Below are positions 36,701 through 51,700 of a DNA stretch of 64,000 nucleotides, one piece after another; positions within the stretch are counted from its first letter, which is position 1, and the number at the start of each line of letters is the position of its first letter. Source of the stretch: Odontesthes bonariensis (taxonomy: Eukaryota > Chordata > Actinopteri > Atheriniformes > Atherinopsidae); contig NC_134525.1 of assembly GCF_027942865.1 (NCBI RefSeq), positions 20,459,657 through 20,523,656 on the forward strand, written 5' to 3'. The position numbers were made by a program, and so were the translations under genes. The notes beneath the pieces were generated by a model that worked only from the letters and a program-made list of their open reading frames with translations, had not been told where the DNA came from and did not search any database.

Positions 36701-39700
36701 ACCTCTTTTAATCCTCTTTTATGGCTTGAGTTATCTAATGTTTTGAAATATATAAATGCAGGGAAATATACAAAAGCTTTTTATATTAATAAATAACCTC
36801 AAAATAACTAACATTTACACTGGAAACATGGTAACTGTTAATCACTGAAAAATACCCACTAGATGACATTTGCTTGCCCTGTCGGGAATGGTCTTTGAGG
36901 ATTTGGTAGAAATATGTAATCTCAAAGTCCGTTCCTATACAGTATTGATGTGGGCTATTCCTCTGGAGCCTTTTCTTACACGAAGGGGGATTTCTCATTA
37001 GACCTCCTCTGTCACGGCTCCAGGCCGCTTCCATTGTTCTCCACTCCTCCTGGGCAAGGGCTTTACTCTGACTAGTCTACATCCACATGAGGAGACGCAT
37101 CGGCCTTTTGTTTCTACCCTAAAAAACCTGCCTGCAGGGGGCTAAAAAAAGAGAGCACAGTTGCTAGGTACAAGGGAAAAGTGGAGGAGTGGGAGAGAAA
37201 TATAAGAAGGAATAGCAGATAAATGACAAAAAAAAAAACAGAAAAAAAAGAGATGACGGAATTGAGGGTAAGTTTGCCACGCTGTTTCCTTCAGTTCCTG
37301 TACATTCCATCTGCTTTGTGGGGCATAAACTTGAGCATTAGTCCTGACACTAAAACTAACACGCCCACACATCTCACGCATGCTTTCACTGCACACATTT
37401 CCCACAGCATTGCTCACCGACTGACTGATACTTTAAGAGTAGACTGGCTCACTGTGTGGAGTGACACATCAGATGTGCCGGCAATGACAGCATGGGCAAC
37501 TGTAACAAGTCCAGCATAGCTGTGGGCAGAGTCATGTAGCTGGGAGAAATCAGTAAGTTATTAAATTAAACTGGATTTGTGATTGAGCAGTGTCTGAGTC
37601 TACATTAGTCTCTGAATATGTTGCTGGTTAAACTCAAATTAAAGACCAAGAGAGGACAGAGTTTGAGGCTGACATTTAATGTTTTTAAAGGATTGACACA
37701 GACCATTCAGGTCTGTGTCTGGTAAATTAAAAATACCCAGAACAACAAGAGTGATGTTGCCACCACACTGTCTCCAAGTGCCAAGCCCAGCTGTGTGATA
37801 AAACATGACAGTCCACTAGACCTGAAAGTGTCTGGAGTTGTATCCAAGTAGTGGAAAACATGACTGCAAAGCCCTGGAATAATGGCCACTGGCACAAAAT
37901 AGCAAACAAAAAGACAAGAAGCTACACATACACATACAGACACACGCACGCAGGAATCAGCCTTGAGGGCTGAAACACAATACCGATGTCATGTCATTAC
38001 ATGAAGGATCACTGCTTGCTGCAGCTATTTACATATAAATGCAGCAGAATGTGGTCAAAAGTTCACTTCTTTCCACTTAAAAAAAGTCTGCACACTGCGT
38101 ACTCCGTAGAGATTAACACCAAAAGACAAAAAAAAGTCAGAATTTGATTCATAAAATGACACAGCAGATAAAATAGCAGGAAAGCTGGCTTGCAGCTTTT
38201 ACAAGCGTGTGAGTTTACTCTTCCAGGAATGCCGTGAAACATCGGCGTCGGGTGTTGTTTCACAGTCCTGGCTTTTCTTTTTTTCCCTCGCATTCCTTCT
38301 CGCTTTACCCCTGTTTGACGTTCTTTGTCCTGACCACATGCACATGGAGGGGAAAGGAGACACTGGCGGCCTAATCCACTGCCAGAGGCACACTTAAGCC
38401 ATCTGGGCTGAAAACCAAACGTCAGGCCTTCTATGTCTCCTATATGAAAGGAGCGACAAGGCGGGCGGGGGAGATGGAAAGTTAGGAGAGAGGAAGAGGG
38501 AAATGAGAGGAAAAAGGCAGGAGTTACAAGAAAGGCGAAGGGGGGATTTGGAACAAGAACCAGGCTACACTGGTGCATACTGTCTTTTGTGGTTTCCAGT
38601 CCCGACCCTCTGACCCTATACATCCTGTTGAAGGAGGTGGAGGGAAAGACGAGATGGCAGCTATAGGCTCTTGCTGTGGGCATGTGTATCTGTGTGTTCA
38701 AAGCATGCAGTCCAAAAAGCACATTATCAGAATGAATATAAACATCTGAAGATGCTACAGAGCTCTGTCTGTCTCTCAGGTGTGACTTTTCACACCCCTC
38801 TTCCCTCTCTTCCTGTGTGTTTACATCCACTCCCTGCAGAATCTTGTGGGGGAGGAACAATGGTCTCTCCAGCATTCCCACTCTCCTGCCGAGAGCCCTC
38901 GTTTGTCTCCTGCATTCCTTTCCCCATTCATCTTTTTTTTCTCTCTCCCCTTCTACTCTTTACAAGGGGGAGGGGTCTGAGAGTGTCTTTAAAATCTCTG
39001 TGTGGAGTCAGTCCTCTTGAACCTCTCCCCTCCTCCTCTTTCCTCTCTGTTTTACTTGGTTAGTGAAGCAGGAAAGCTTTGAGAAAGGGAGGAGAAAGAG
39101 GAGACGCATTCTTTCTCTCTCTCTTGCTGTCTCTCGGTATGTACCAGGGGTGAGTTGTGGCTTATTTTTAATGACTGGTTTAGAAAAAAAAAAAAGTTTG
39201 GGGGTAGGGCTGGGTCTCTTCCCCCGCCGGCCGCTTGCACACAGACTCACTCAGTCACACACATTACTGTAGCTGAGTCTGGGACTTTCACAGAGAAGTC
39301 TTTAATTTGCACTGGGGCCTGGCCTCCCACACTGCACAGCCCAAACCACCCACTTACAGCCGTGCACCATTCCTCAGAGTAACTCCAAAGTACTCTCTGC
39401 CCTGCAGAACAGTGTAAGCAACATGAAGTCTCAAACACACAATTTAGGTGTCAAGCAAAAGTCAAAAAAACTTCCAGTATTTTGCCAGGACAGCAGAGAA
39501 AAACAACATGTTTTTCTCCCCTTCAAAAAGCTTTGTTTCTTTTGGAGGAGGTTTAGCTATATATCCCACTCCCTCTTATGTTTTTAATTCCCCCGGGCTT
39601 AAAGTTTGCAGGCCCTGCCCTGCCAAGCTTTAACATGCAGGAGCCATGAGGATCATCCACAGTCAACACTGAGGAAATCCTTTCAGGGCTTTGCTTTTCC

Positions 39701-42700
39701 TCTGCTCTTTCTGATGCCAAAACACAGGGAGGAAGCACAGAAATAGGAGGAGCAGGACAGTCCCTACCTGACAGAACACCCCCTGTCCACCTGATACGAG
39801 GCACCAAACTCTATTTACTTTTATACTTGGTAGAGTAATCCTGAAAGTAGACTACAGATCTCTTCATCTGAACAGGAAGCTGCTGTATGTGTTTTCTCTG
39901 CAGAGTGGAGACAGCAGGGGTGCACTGCCGCAGTCATTCTTCTACTGTTTGCTGTGGCTCTGTCAGCTCCTCCCTGTGCCCTTCTCTTATTTTTCCCCTC
40001 TCTCTTAACTTTTTTTGAACCGAGAGCGGGAGGAGAGGGATGAATGACACTCTCCCGCTTGGGCTTCCTGTGTCAAAGATACCCAAACGCCACTCTTCCT
40101 CTCTCAATGGCTATAATCAAAGCATTCCAGGCCCTAACAAGCTGAGACCAATTAAGTCGTAAGTAAACACAAACACCCAGCAGGCACTAAAGGAAGAGCT
40201 TAAGTCCTGCAAATGTATCCTTTTGACTTTACTTCTTCTTTAGAGCGTGTGCAGGCAAGAAATCACTGATGATTCAGGTCGTGGAAAGACACAATAATAA
40301 TATATGATTGATAACTCGTTAAAACTATTTCTGAACAAATATTCAGCAAGTGCCTACAGGTGAACCTACCGGGATAGGTTACTTGGGATCACACTAGGTC
40401 AGCGCATCATTTTATTCTTTATTTGCATGTTTACCTCTTAAAAGTTGGAACAGATCCCACACACTTTCATAGCAAGATGCTTCAAAACAGGTGTGGCTAT
40501 GGTGACATCTAGTGAAACAATTCTGCAAGTTAACAATTTGCCCTTTTGTCTCGTTTAGGATCACAAGAGCCTGATTCACTTCAAAAGGGATCTTTTTCTA
40601 TTGCATCAGACAGATTTTCATAATGAGAAAAAAAAAAAATCAAACTGCAACCCCACCAAGCTAGAGTTAGATCAACAGATGCTAATTGTTTGAAGTTAAA
40701 TCTGTTCCTCTGGATCTATTCATCTGGTGGCTTAATTAAGCTGACACTAAGTTGCATGAAAGAGATGATAAGTGTTTTTTTTTCTCCTCTCTCCTGTCAA
40801 TGGAAGAGCGACAGTGCAAGTTCCCACTGGCTTGCATTCTCAGACAGTCATGACAGGACGAAGTAATTACTGAGTGGCTGACACACCAGCATGGCTAGGA
40901 TTTATCTCCTCCAGGAAGGGAGATAGCCAAATCACAGTTTACCCACATCGAGCTCCCAGTTCAGGCTTGATCCCGCAGCTGCAAATGGAGAAACCACACA
41001 CAAACACTTTGACACCATCACATGTGCGCACACACCCTCATGCTCAAAAGCAAGTACAGCTGCCAACCACAACTGAGAATGGGGTCTTTTTCCCATTTTA
41101 TTTCACATGCATGCCATGCATGTGCAAGTGTGTCACCACATGCCTTGGCCCGGCCCTTGTTTCCTGTCAAACACACCTACTCGCACCAAAAAAAAAAAAA
41201 ACACGTGGAATGACAGCTTTATGCAGGTGTGTGTGAGACTGAGTAGCAGACAGAGATTCGGACAGACGGATGACACCAGAGAGGTGTTTAATTTACATCC
41301 CTCTTTGAATAATAGTTCCACCTTAGAGGATGGCAGCTTTGATCCTCTGACACACAGGTGTAGTTCACATGCAGAGGCATATGCAGCTAAGACAGGGCTT
41401 TATCTGTCCCTGTAATTAACACCAGAGCAGGAAATGGAGAATATCATAAGTGTGTTTGCGTGTAACTCAGGAACAGACATGGCAGCACGGACTGATGGAT
41501 CTTAAAGCTTCATTCCTTCACAATATTGTGTAATCTCCATGTCTCTGAGGCACACATACATCAAGAAAAGCATATCTGTCAGTCATAATTCAGGGCAACG
41601 GTATCGAACCATGTTAACTCATTTCCTTTATCTGTGCCGCTCTATCTGTTACACACAGACAAGGACATTGATAGTGTTGATAAGACAGTCACTGTGTCTA
41701 AAACAACGTGATAGTATTACCAGGACAGAACTTCAGTTGCTCCATATTCATATTCCTTCGAGAGAAGCAACTATTGAGGATCGTCTGGGTTTACTTCACT
41801 GATAGGAATGCAGCTCCCTCTAGTGGTGACAAACTTGGACTTAAAACTGAATTAATAATTTTAATGTAAATATTGTAGAGAGCAATGCCATATTTGCTAT
41901 ATAGCAAAATCTGATTTGTTACTGTTATATCTCAAAAATGCTAAAAAAAAGTTTTTCTACTTAATCTATATATATATACCGTACATATACTTTAAATGCA
42001 TTGATAAGCTTAAAGCCCTGTGAGGGTCAACTTCTCACTCATATTCTTGAGGAATGGATCCTGCCGTTTGCTCAACTATTCATGTTAGAACAGTAGTTAG
42101 ATTAACTGTGATAAAAATTCATTCCTTTCATTAGCATCAGTTTTATTGAAGCCACATTTTCTAAAATCATGCCACTAAAACTGAAAACTAAAACTGTAGT
42201 TTTTAGATTTCAAAACCTATATTCTACACATCATATAGAAAATTAGTTCAAATATGTGTCTTGATGTCTTTTTCTACTAGGAACCTAGGAAAATAGTCAT
42301 TCAAGTGAACTAGTATATGGCCAAAGTGCACAAAGACATGAATGCCTTTAGGTTTTGTCAGCTATTTACTTGAAGATGGCAAAATAAGATGAAAAATAAT
42401 TTTATTAGCATTAATCTGGCATTTGTACCTTCCTCTGTTATTAGATATAGAATACATTTTTAGTTAGTACATATTTAGCATTAGCTAACATAATAAATTG
42501 GTTACTTTGCATTGCATCATAAATCAGCTGGATTTAAACATAAAAAAAAGGTAGTTTTAAGTTCGAACTTCTTGAAGCTAATTCACAGGCTGTTTGTTTG
42601 TGTTCATTTTGTGAGGTGAAATTAAGAAGCAAAATTTAAAAAATGCTTCTTTGTTGCCCATGACCAAGGCAGAGGGACAACCTCTCATCTTGTGAAGAAT

Positions 42701-45700
42701 TTTAAATCGCCTTTAGTTTGGTTCACACAAATCATTTTTCACAGTTTGGTTAAAAAAAAACTGTAGCTTTTGTTTACAAAATGTTCAACACACAGTGAGA
42801 AAAATAATACAGGGTCTATTCAGACACGTATTCGGTAACTATAAGCCCAGTGTCCTCCGTGGAGCTCCATAGAGCTTTGTAGCCTCACTAATTAATGACC
42901 ATATTTCTACCTGATTTTTTTTTTTATATGTCTTTGTTGTTTGGTCTTTGTTCTGCTTTTCACATGGATTACTGGAAATCTAGGATTAGTCTACTCATAG
43001 CGTAGAGTAATTAGGACGAAAGAAAAAAGTTAAGGAGGAATTAATAGAGGTTATTGAAGAACACCTAAATGTACCTAAATGCAAGTACAGGTACATGAGA
43101 TGTGAGGACATTTGTGAGTGTGAAAAATTAAAAGAGGACAAAGAGCTGTACAGTAAAAGTGGGTCGGTACATTTTTAGTAAGTGCAACAACAGTGAGTGC
43201 CATTCAACACGATTCATTACTCCGACTTAAAACTACAGCATCTTCTCACCTCCAAACAGCTTTCTAAAACCTCCACTCATTGTCAAAGCCTGTACAAAGA
43301 CATTTTCCGCCTTCTGTGTTTAACAGTCCACACGTTAAGCGTCTTTGTTGTGGGACAACTGTCTTTAGATTAATTGCTTAATTTTTTTTATAACACTGCT
43401 GCATTAAAGTTGTCTTTTTAAGGCCCAAAAGGAAAAGATAAAAAAAAAAAAAAAAAATGGAATGTTCTAGAGTCCTCTCATTGATATATGGTTATTTTGT
43501 ATTTGTGTGTGTAAAGATATAAATATAAAGGAGTAATGTTTCAAGGAGCTATGATAGTTTAAAAAGTAACTCTCTAAGCCACTGAAATGCTATTCTAACT
43601 ATTCAGCAACAATATCATATAGGAAGAACCATTCCCAAAAAAAAACCTTTTTGCATCGGTTAGAACAAGTAGAACATTGAAAAAAAGCAAAACATGATTT
43701 TTGTACCTATTTGCTACAGAAAATGAAGTTTAAGATGAAATTTGAGCTATCACAAAAGAGCTGGAACAATTTGTAGATGAAAATGAGGGAAACTAATAGA
43801 CCCCTCCGGGTAATAAGCAATAAAAACATTAAATATTTAAACAGCAAAGCACGAAAGTCAACAGAAAGAACAGTGTAGCAGTATAAACCCATTTTGAAAA
43901 AACTGTTGATTTGATCTGTACAGTTACAGATTAACTGGCTAAAGAAAGCGAGATATGCGCTATGAAACATAACAAAAATGAAAATGTATTTTCTTAAACT
44001 TATTACTTATTTATGAGTTGATGATTCAATGACTAAGGCTTTCTTGTATAAATGTGTCAACAGCTGAGTGATCATATTCAGGATGCCCTCCGTCATTTAC
44101 GCATAGTAACTCCAACATGAAAATAGCCTTGTGGGGTCAACGGGGCCACATGCATACTGTACATGTGTGTGTGTGTCCAGCATGTTGGGCTCAGGAGGGT
44201 TTCTGAGACTCCTCTAAAAATAGAAAGTAGCGAGATGGTAGGTGAGCATTCAAGCATCATAGCTGGCAAGTGTAGCCATGACTCACTCAAACACAGATGG
44301 TTGAATAGAAACATGGGGCCACAGACTGTGCATCTGTCAAAGTGTAGGGTGTTAGTGGCCCTACATCTACACTCACAGGCTTTACACTGGTAAGTGACAC
44401 ACTGCAAATCTATTTCATGAGGCGTGTGGGGCTCAGCATCTTATCCTCTACCCTGTGGATGCTCAATTTAGGAGGCACAAAAGTTTGAGATGAAGCCCTG
44501 TGAACTTAATTTCTAGAGGGACTCTTGAAGTGACCTAAATAACTAGACCATGCAGAGGCTTGTGTTGTGATGCCCCGTGTTCCTTTATGCGGCACAGGCC
44601 ACACCTATCACCCCTCTGCTTTAGAAATGTACCAAAAATAAACCTAGAGCTGGGAGGTGATCAACATTTTCCAGCTTCCATGGGCAGAAGCTGAGAGCAA
44701 ACGGCTTATCTGACATGACATGCGTACACTGTCCAGTTTGGAGGGGAAATTACCCACAAAAGGCCTGAAAGTTTATTTAATATCAGTGAAAAGCTGTCAC
44801 AGGAAGCCACGTGCCATGTAGGTCTCCACAGAAGGAAACCTTTTTGAAAATAAACTGAGTGTGTTCACATTTTAGTGGGTTTAGAAATGTCACAAGATGT
44901 GGGCTAGCTAGATACTAATTCAACCAATACTAATTTTGATGAGATCCTTTTATAAATATCATTCGTGTTTTTATCTCTTTTTTGTTTAACGATGACAGAA
45001 AAAAAAATCTGTTTTCATGTGAGGCGTGAATAAGCAGAAAGCATGGGGATGGGCGTTTAAGCCTTCGTGTGAGAGCGGTACGAAAAAGGCAACTTCCGGC
45101 GCGTCCTTTCACAGTAAACTTCACTGAAGCGTCGTTTTCCTTGTAGACTTCGAGTACGTAACCTCTACTGTGGATCCCATTGTGAGTTCTACACATTTCC
45201 CAGCGTGTTCTTTGCCATATCCAATATATTCTAGCTACAACACAGAGCCACTTGCGGCAAAACACCGTTTTATGTTGAAGGTTGCTTGTCCTAGCTTCCT
45301 GCCAAAGCCTCTGTGGCCGCAGCTCGCCCTCGGTCATCATGCCGCACTCACAAACAGACGAACACAACAAGCGGCTTTTACTCACACAGGCGAATCCAGT
45401 AGTCACACATGCTGAACAGCGTGCTGTACAAACACTGAAGTAACGACATGAAAACGGTGAATATGCCGCGCTGAGCTCTCAGGAGGAGTCCTCTCTCCCT
45501 CTTTTCTCCTTTGACTATGACGATATTGGATCTCATGTCAGGATGTGGACGCGCCTTGATACCCCCTCCACCCTCGAAACAAACTCAGTCCGGGTGGGAC
45601 AGTCCCGTTCACGGTTATCAAACTAACGTCCCTGTCCCCCACTGACTTCTGAAGTGTCCGTGTTGCTCAGTAGAAACATAATTTAATCAGACACCACAAA

Positions 45701-48700
45701 AAAGAGGCGATTATTAAGCGCCTTTCTGTGTCTCACACATTCAAACCGTCACGTCTGCACGTCTACTATAAGGTAGCCTTAGCCTCTTTCCCTTCCATTT
45801 TCTTTTTCTTTCAGCTTTGCGATGTGCTTACTTATACTTCAGAGACTGTTTCTTTATCCTGAATCTCAAAAGAAGGGGCAGTGATTTGTTCAGCAGGACA
45901 TTCTAATGACTTCCACCCTGTGGTTTGGTAGAGCTGTGAAGTCTTGCTTTGAGCACGTTCATTCCCAAGAGGCAGCAATTAAGTTTATGGTTAACCACTG
46001 TTATAACATACAATGTAGGCTCTGTATTAATTCCTATTGTGAGATTTTGTCCTTGATAAGATCACACATTGTAAAGCAACAGTTTCATTTCTTTAAGTAG
46101 TCTTCAGGAATAGTTCTCCAGGCTTCTCGGAGAGCTTTCCAAAGCTCTCCTTGTTGGCTGCCTCACACACTGCCTCATTGTAGAGGCCTGTATCACATAA
46201 GGCCTGCTACCACTGATTTTCAGTCCAATTTCTGCTATTTATGATACACCATTTTTACTACTAATTTAAAAATGGACTCTTTACTAAGTTGTCTTGTTAT
46301 GTGTAGACACAACAATGGTTCATCCCTTGAGTTAGGTGCCTTTTTTTTATTGCTTGAATAGGCCAAAGGTCAGTTTTAAAGGGGAACTCCGGGGCATTTG
46401 AAGCGCAATCCCATTGCTAGAGGTTGTCAAATACTGACAGTAGGACACAGACTGGTGCAAATCGGCGCTCCCTGTGCGGCGATTGCGCTGTTTGCGCAGC
46501 CTGTCATGCTAGCCAAATACAACAATATTACTGGGCACGTATTGTTGTAATGTTTTAAATACTTGAACGCAGTTTTTCTAGAGAAGATAATTGCTTTGTA
46601 TATGGGAGTATCGTCCATTGACTCTTTTGGGCTTTCACATGCGCGTGCATACCAACAACCGGTGAGTGACATGCTGTTTATAAAGTTGTTTTGTAACGTT
46701 GGCCACCACGTATTTGGCTAGCATGACAGGCTGCGCAAACAGCGCAATCGCCGCACAGGGAGCGCCGATTTGCACCAGTCTGTGTCCTACTGTCAATATT
46801 TGACAACCTCTAGCAATGGGATTGCGCTTCAAATGCCCCGGAGTTCTCCTTTAAGTGGCTCAATTAATCAAAGGTCACATTCCTCTGAAAATAGTCAGGT
46901 ACAAGGACTGAACTGAAAATGAGGGAAAAGTTGCCAATATCTGAAGAAAAACTCCAAGACCTTCTCAAAGCCTGGACAACTATTGCCCAAGACCACTTTA
47001 AAAAGATTTCAAGAAAGTCTGGCTACTTGGAAGCAAGATATAAAAAATTAAGTGTGATCCAAGATTTTTGCACAGGACTGTAACTTACAGGACCAGCCAT
47101 CAGTCAGAATACATGGCAATGAGAAAATGATTGCACTTAAGTCAAACAACTCTGGGACTGTATGTTTACTTCTGCACAATTCTCTAAACTCATCACTCTG
47201 TGTCAAGAGACATAACAGGCAGGTATTCAAATCCGCAGTATGGGTTTCCCCTTTCTAACTGTAACCCCAACTGACAATGCCACATGAGGCAGAGAAGCGC
47301 TGCTCAGAGGTGAGTTTTTGTCTCGTTGCTTTGTCAAACCTAAAGATCCCCATGAGAATTTTTTCACCTTTAGTCCTTCCTTTAACCCACCTCAAGAGAG
47401 GACCGTCGCAAAACATGAGAGAACACACAGGGAGCCCTAGAGCTGCATTTTTCTTTGCTTTTATAACATATGAGTCACCCTGACACACGACAAACAAACT
47501 TCAGCCTTGCTTGTGGATATTTGCGTGGGCTGGTGGTGGCGAGATGTGGTCGAATGCTTAGCTTGATCTTGATTCAGCTAGACTTTAGCAGTCTGTATCC
47601 CTGCCGTGTATATTTAGCACGCTGGGAAACCCGGTGATATTTATTCTCACAGGCTCTCTCAGAACAGGACTCCTGGAGAAGTGCCAGTGATGGCAGCGAT
47701 TGTTGTTAATTGGGTCAAGCTGTCTGCTAGTTTCTCCATCCACCCACTCACACAACTTCTCCAAGAAGAAAAAGAGTGCAGAGGTGCAGTGCTGCGTTCC
47801 ACTGAGCCCCTGGGGGCAGTGTTGCACAGGCTTTATTTCAGCTTGTCGTACTGAGCTGTAAAACAGAATTGGGAATACACAGCAACACTTGGTTTTTTCA
47901 GTACAGTCAAGCCTGAAGACATTGCTGTAAGATCACTCTTATAAGGTTAGTGTTACAGACTGAACTGAGCAAGCTGAGTTTTTATATTTGAACACAGTAA
48001 ACTTAATTTGGGGAAAAGTAGAATGCAAGAAAATTACAAGGAAATATCAAAAAACAGACAATCTGATTTGTACAAATGTTTTTTTTTTTTTGCTTTTGTT
48101 AATACTCTCCTTACCAAGAGATGTACCTTTGGCTGGACATCATGTCAAAACATTGCCTTGATATTCTTTTTTATTTCAGTTGTCTGTGATGTGTCTCTTA
48201 GTCTGTTCTGGGGAAAAAAATTATCGGGAACATTTTTACCTTGAATGTTGTGACTGAATTAATTACAAGAGTAACTGCTTGGTCTTTTTTTTATCCATCC
48301 ATCTATTTTTCTATACCCGTTTAATCATTTAGTTTCATGTAAAAAAGGTTTCCATTTCTTCTTTAGTTTTCTAATCTCCTAGTCCAGATGTTTTATTAAT
48401 GTTATTCTGTATCTCCATTGAGCTCAAACTCTTTTTTATAAGAAATAGATCAACCTGTTTTCATTTAGTTCTTCTAAATACTGTACTGCAATGCCGGCAG
48501 ACAAGTAATGCCTCGAACAGCATCAGCAAACTAAATGTAGAGGCTGTATTCCACTGAGTGTTTGACAAGACCATCAGCAGTTTGAACAAGCATGCTTCAA
48601 ATGCTCACTTGAGAAGTGCCTGATTCAGCACCACGCCTGTGTTTGGAGATGAAGAAAATTCACAGCCGTCAAATTCAAACATTGCCTTGTAAACTGTAAC

Positions 48701-51700
48701 AGAGAGCAGCCAGAGGAAAGCCACTCTTTTTGGCCAATCTATTGGCCCTTTTAAAAAATGGATGCATAGAAAATTAAACTGGATAATTACTTGCTGCTAG
48801 TTAGTCATTGAGGGAGAGAAATGGAAACTATGATCAATTCACCAGGCTTAAAAATCAGTGCTGATGCTGTTTCTAACTGAAAATCAAGTGTTCGTTTTAG
48901 GTAAACTGCAGGTCAATTACATGCACACCTGACCATATCCAGAAAAGACAGGGGATGTAGCATCTCTAATAGTGGCCAAGGAACGGAGAGACAAAGCGGA
49001 GTGAAAAGGGTGATTAGTATGTTAACTGAAGACGACGTGTGGTGGAGGAGTCACTGCTAAGTGGCAGGAAAATCCTCACGTTAACCAACTGCAATGGATT
49101 TTCCGAAGCTTTACAAAGAGGATCTGCTACAGATTTTGTTAAACCGATCCAATGGATCCAATGTCTCAGCCAACTTATCTGTCTGAGGTAACAGTAATAC
49201 GTGCGGGTGATTGCGACAGCTATCATGTGTATGTATGTGCCAGTTTGAGAGGGCAGTGAGGGAGGCAAAGGCAGGCACAACCACTTGAGGTTCAAAGAGA
49301 AGAGATCAAAGGACGGCCTCTTACTTCGGTCTCCTTCCTCAGGATTAAAAAGATCATCAATAATAATGGGCTGGAGCAGCACAGCGGTAAACCGGAGAGG
49401 AGCATGAGCGGAAGCTGATAGGTCTCTCTTGTAGAGAGTGAGTGTGGGATATTTTAGTATTTTGCCACTGAGACCAATGGGAGCAGAAGCCATAAGTGTG
49501 TATGCTGTTTTTCTGGAACCGGTGCTTGAACCAGTCTTCAAAAACGTCATGCAATATTTACCACAACAACATCTTCACTTCTCACTCTGGGCTCCCAGCC
49601 GATTTCTTGTGAAACCTACAGTTCTATGTGTTAGAGTGTTTGTATGTGTGAGCGTCTGTTCGTGTTTCTTCTAACAACAGTAATAAACAAAACTTTAAAA
49701 GCTGTGATGGTTTACATGTTGGGAAATGGCTGCACTGCACTGTACTATCTAAATACCACACAAAGGTTTATGAAAGCGGAGAACCTGATAAAATTAAAAT
49801 GGCTGGCTCCATACATTGAGTGTTTTGTTAGGGAATATAATTATTTTTCCCAGTCTTTTGTTTTTCTAGCAATAAAAAGCAGTAATGTCGAGAAAAAGTA
49901 CACCCATAGTGTGCAAAATGCCCAAGAAGAAAAGTCCAATTTGCAAACACTTACATCAGAAGAGAACAAAAGTTCACTTCAACTGAAAATAAAAATGTTA
50001 CGAACAAAACTAACATATATAATGTACAACAGGATACAACACTTCAGAATTGAAGTTGGTTGAGTTTAATCTAATTTTAACAGCGTTACTTGCTGATGCA
50101 TACGGTTATTTTCAATCTACCGACATGATTTTTTTTGTGTTACCTGAATGTGAAAACTCACAAGTACTGCATATGTGTAATATCCATGTAAAATGCAAGC
50201 AGCTCAAAATTACACTTGGAATTACCACTGTGGAATTGAACAACACTACAAAATAGTCACTGTCATTTTTGACCACTCCTCCCGTTTTTTTAAAAACTTT
50301 TCCCCCAGGTTTTTTAAGGGGTGTTAATTAAAGCTTGTAGGTGTTTATGAAAGGGTGTGAGACCCCTTGCAACACCTGTATTTTGCATACTCCATGAGCC
50401 CAAAACTGCAGTAACACCAACTTGCCACACGGCCATGCATTCAAAAGGTGGAGAGTGAGACGGACAAACTGTAGTCACACTGAGCTATTCTCCTCTCTTC
50501 CTTTCAGCTTTCCCCAGGGAGCAAGAAAAGGGAAGGTAGCTAATTAATTACAGCACTTACAGTATGATTACAGTACAACTCAGTGCTGAAGATCCAGGAA
50601 AATGATGAATTGTGCAGTAATATGAAGCAGTCCTCAAACTTGAGTACCAACCAAAAAGAACTGCTCTCTATGTGGCCTTTCTAATATCCCTTGAACATAT
50701 GTGATCTCCCTGTCTTGTTTGTTTACACTTCAATTGCAGCTGATTCTGAGGTACAGTTTGAGTGCTGAAAAATTAATTTTATGACAAGTTAACAGCCAGT
50801 AACATACAACTTTCAAACTAATGAGGGGACGGAGTTCCACTGGGAGCAGCAGCACAATGTTGAATCACCAGAATTCACACAGCAAACTTATATTTTGATA
50901 TCTTAAGATATCTAAACTTTCTCTGAGAGACACTAGAGAGACAGACAAAGAGAGACTTCCTGTAGTCTATATCAGGTGTAGCAGCTGTGTGGCTTGAAAA
51001 CCAGGTTTTAATCCTCACAACACTCTGTCTGATAGATGTTCTTCATTAACTCTTGCTTCCTCTGGGGAGGGAGCTGAGAATGTGTGTCTTCATTTTATCA
51101 CTCTCCAATAGATCAATAACTACCAGCACACAACAGAACAATCAACTGAATTCTCCACCGCCTTTAAAGGCATTGTAAATCTGCACTGCCTTTATATATA
51201 ATAATAAACGGGCTCTAATTTTATTAACTGAAAACAGAAATTAGAGTCTTGAAAGAAGTCATTTTCAGCATTTTATATATATGTTTGGTGAGAGTTATTT
51301 ACTGAACTAGTTTTGCCTTTCTACTAATTTGCACTTTAAATAGATGACCGCAACTCTTTGTCAGCTATGTTGTGGGGAAATGCTCTCTTCTAATTGGCAT
51401 AATTAAATAAGAGCTGAAGTAAACGCCAGTGTGTGTCAGGCTGTGGTGACTCAACATGCACAGAGTAAGGGAATGACGTTTGGATTTGCAGTGGGAAACA
51501 TAGAGGCACCCAGTGCTGGATGCCAGCACCACTCAGCATCAATACTGCACGCAGTGATGCTGGAAAACCAAGCTCTCCAGACCATGAGGCACACAAGAGG
51601 GCTAAAATAAGATCCAGCAGTCACTAAGCTTTACAGCTCAGATAAGCTCCCTATGTTGGGGAAAAACAGTTCTAGATTCATCTTATTGTATCTGAGGAGA

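Noticed and set aside
38063-38881. 272-codon open frame on the minus strand in the dlgap1 intron
   Set aside because: Composition is low-complexity (Ser/Pro/Phe/Lys-rich from C/T tracts) with no familiar domain and no promoter or splice context. Likely chance in a pyrimidine-rich stretch.
49014-49550. 178-codon minus-strand frame
   Set aside because: No recognisable domain and ordinary intronic composition.
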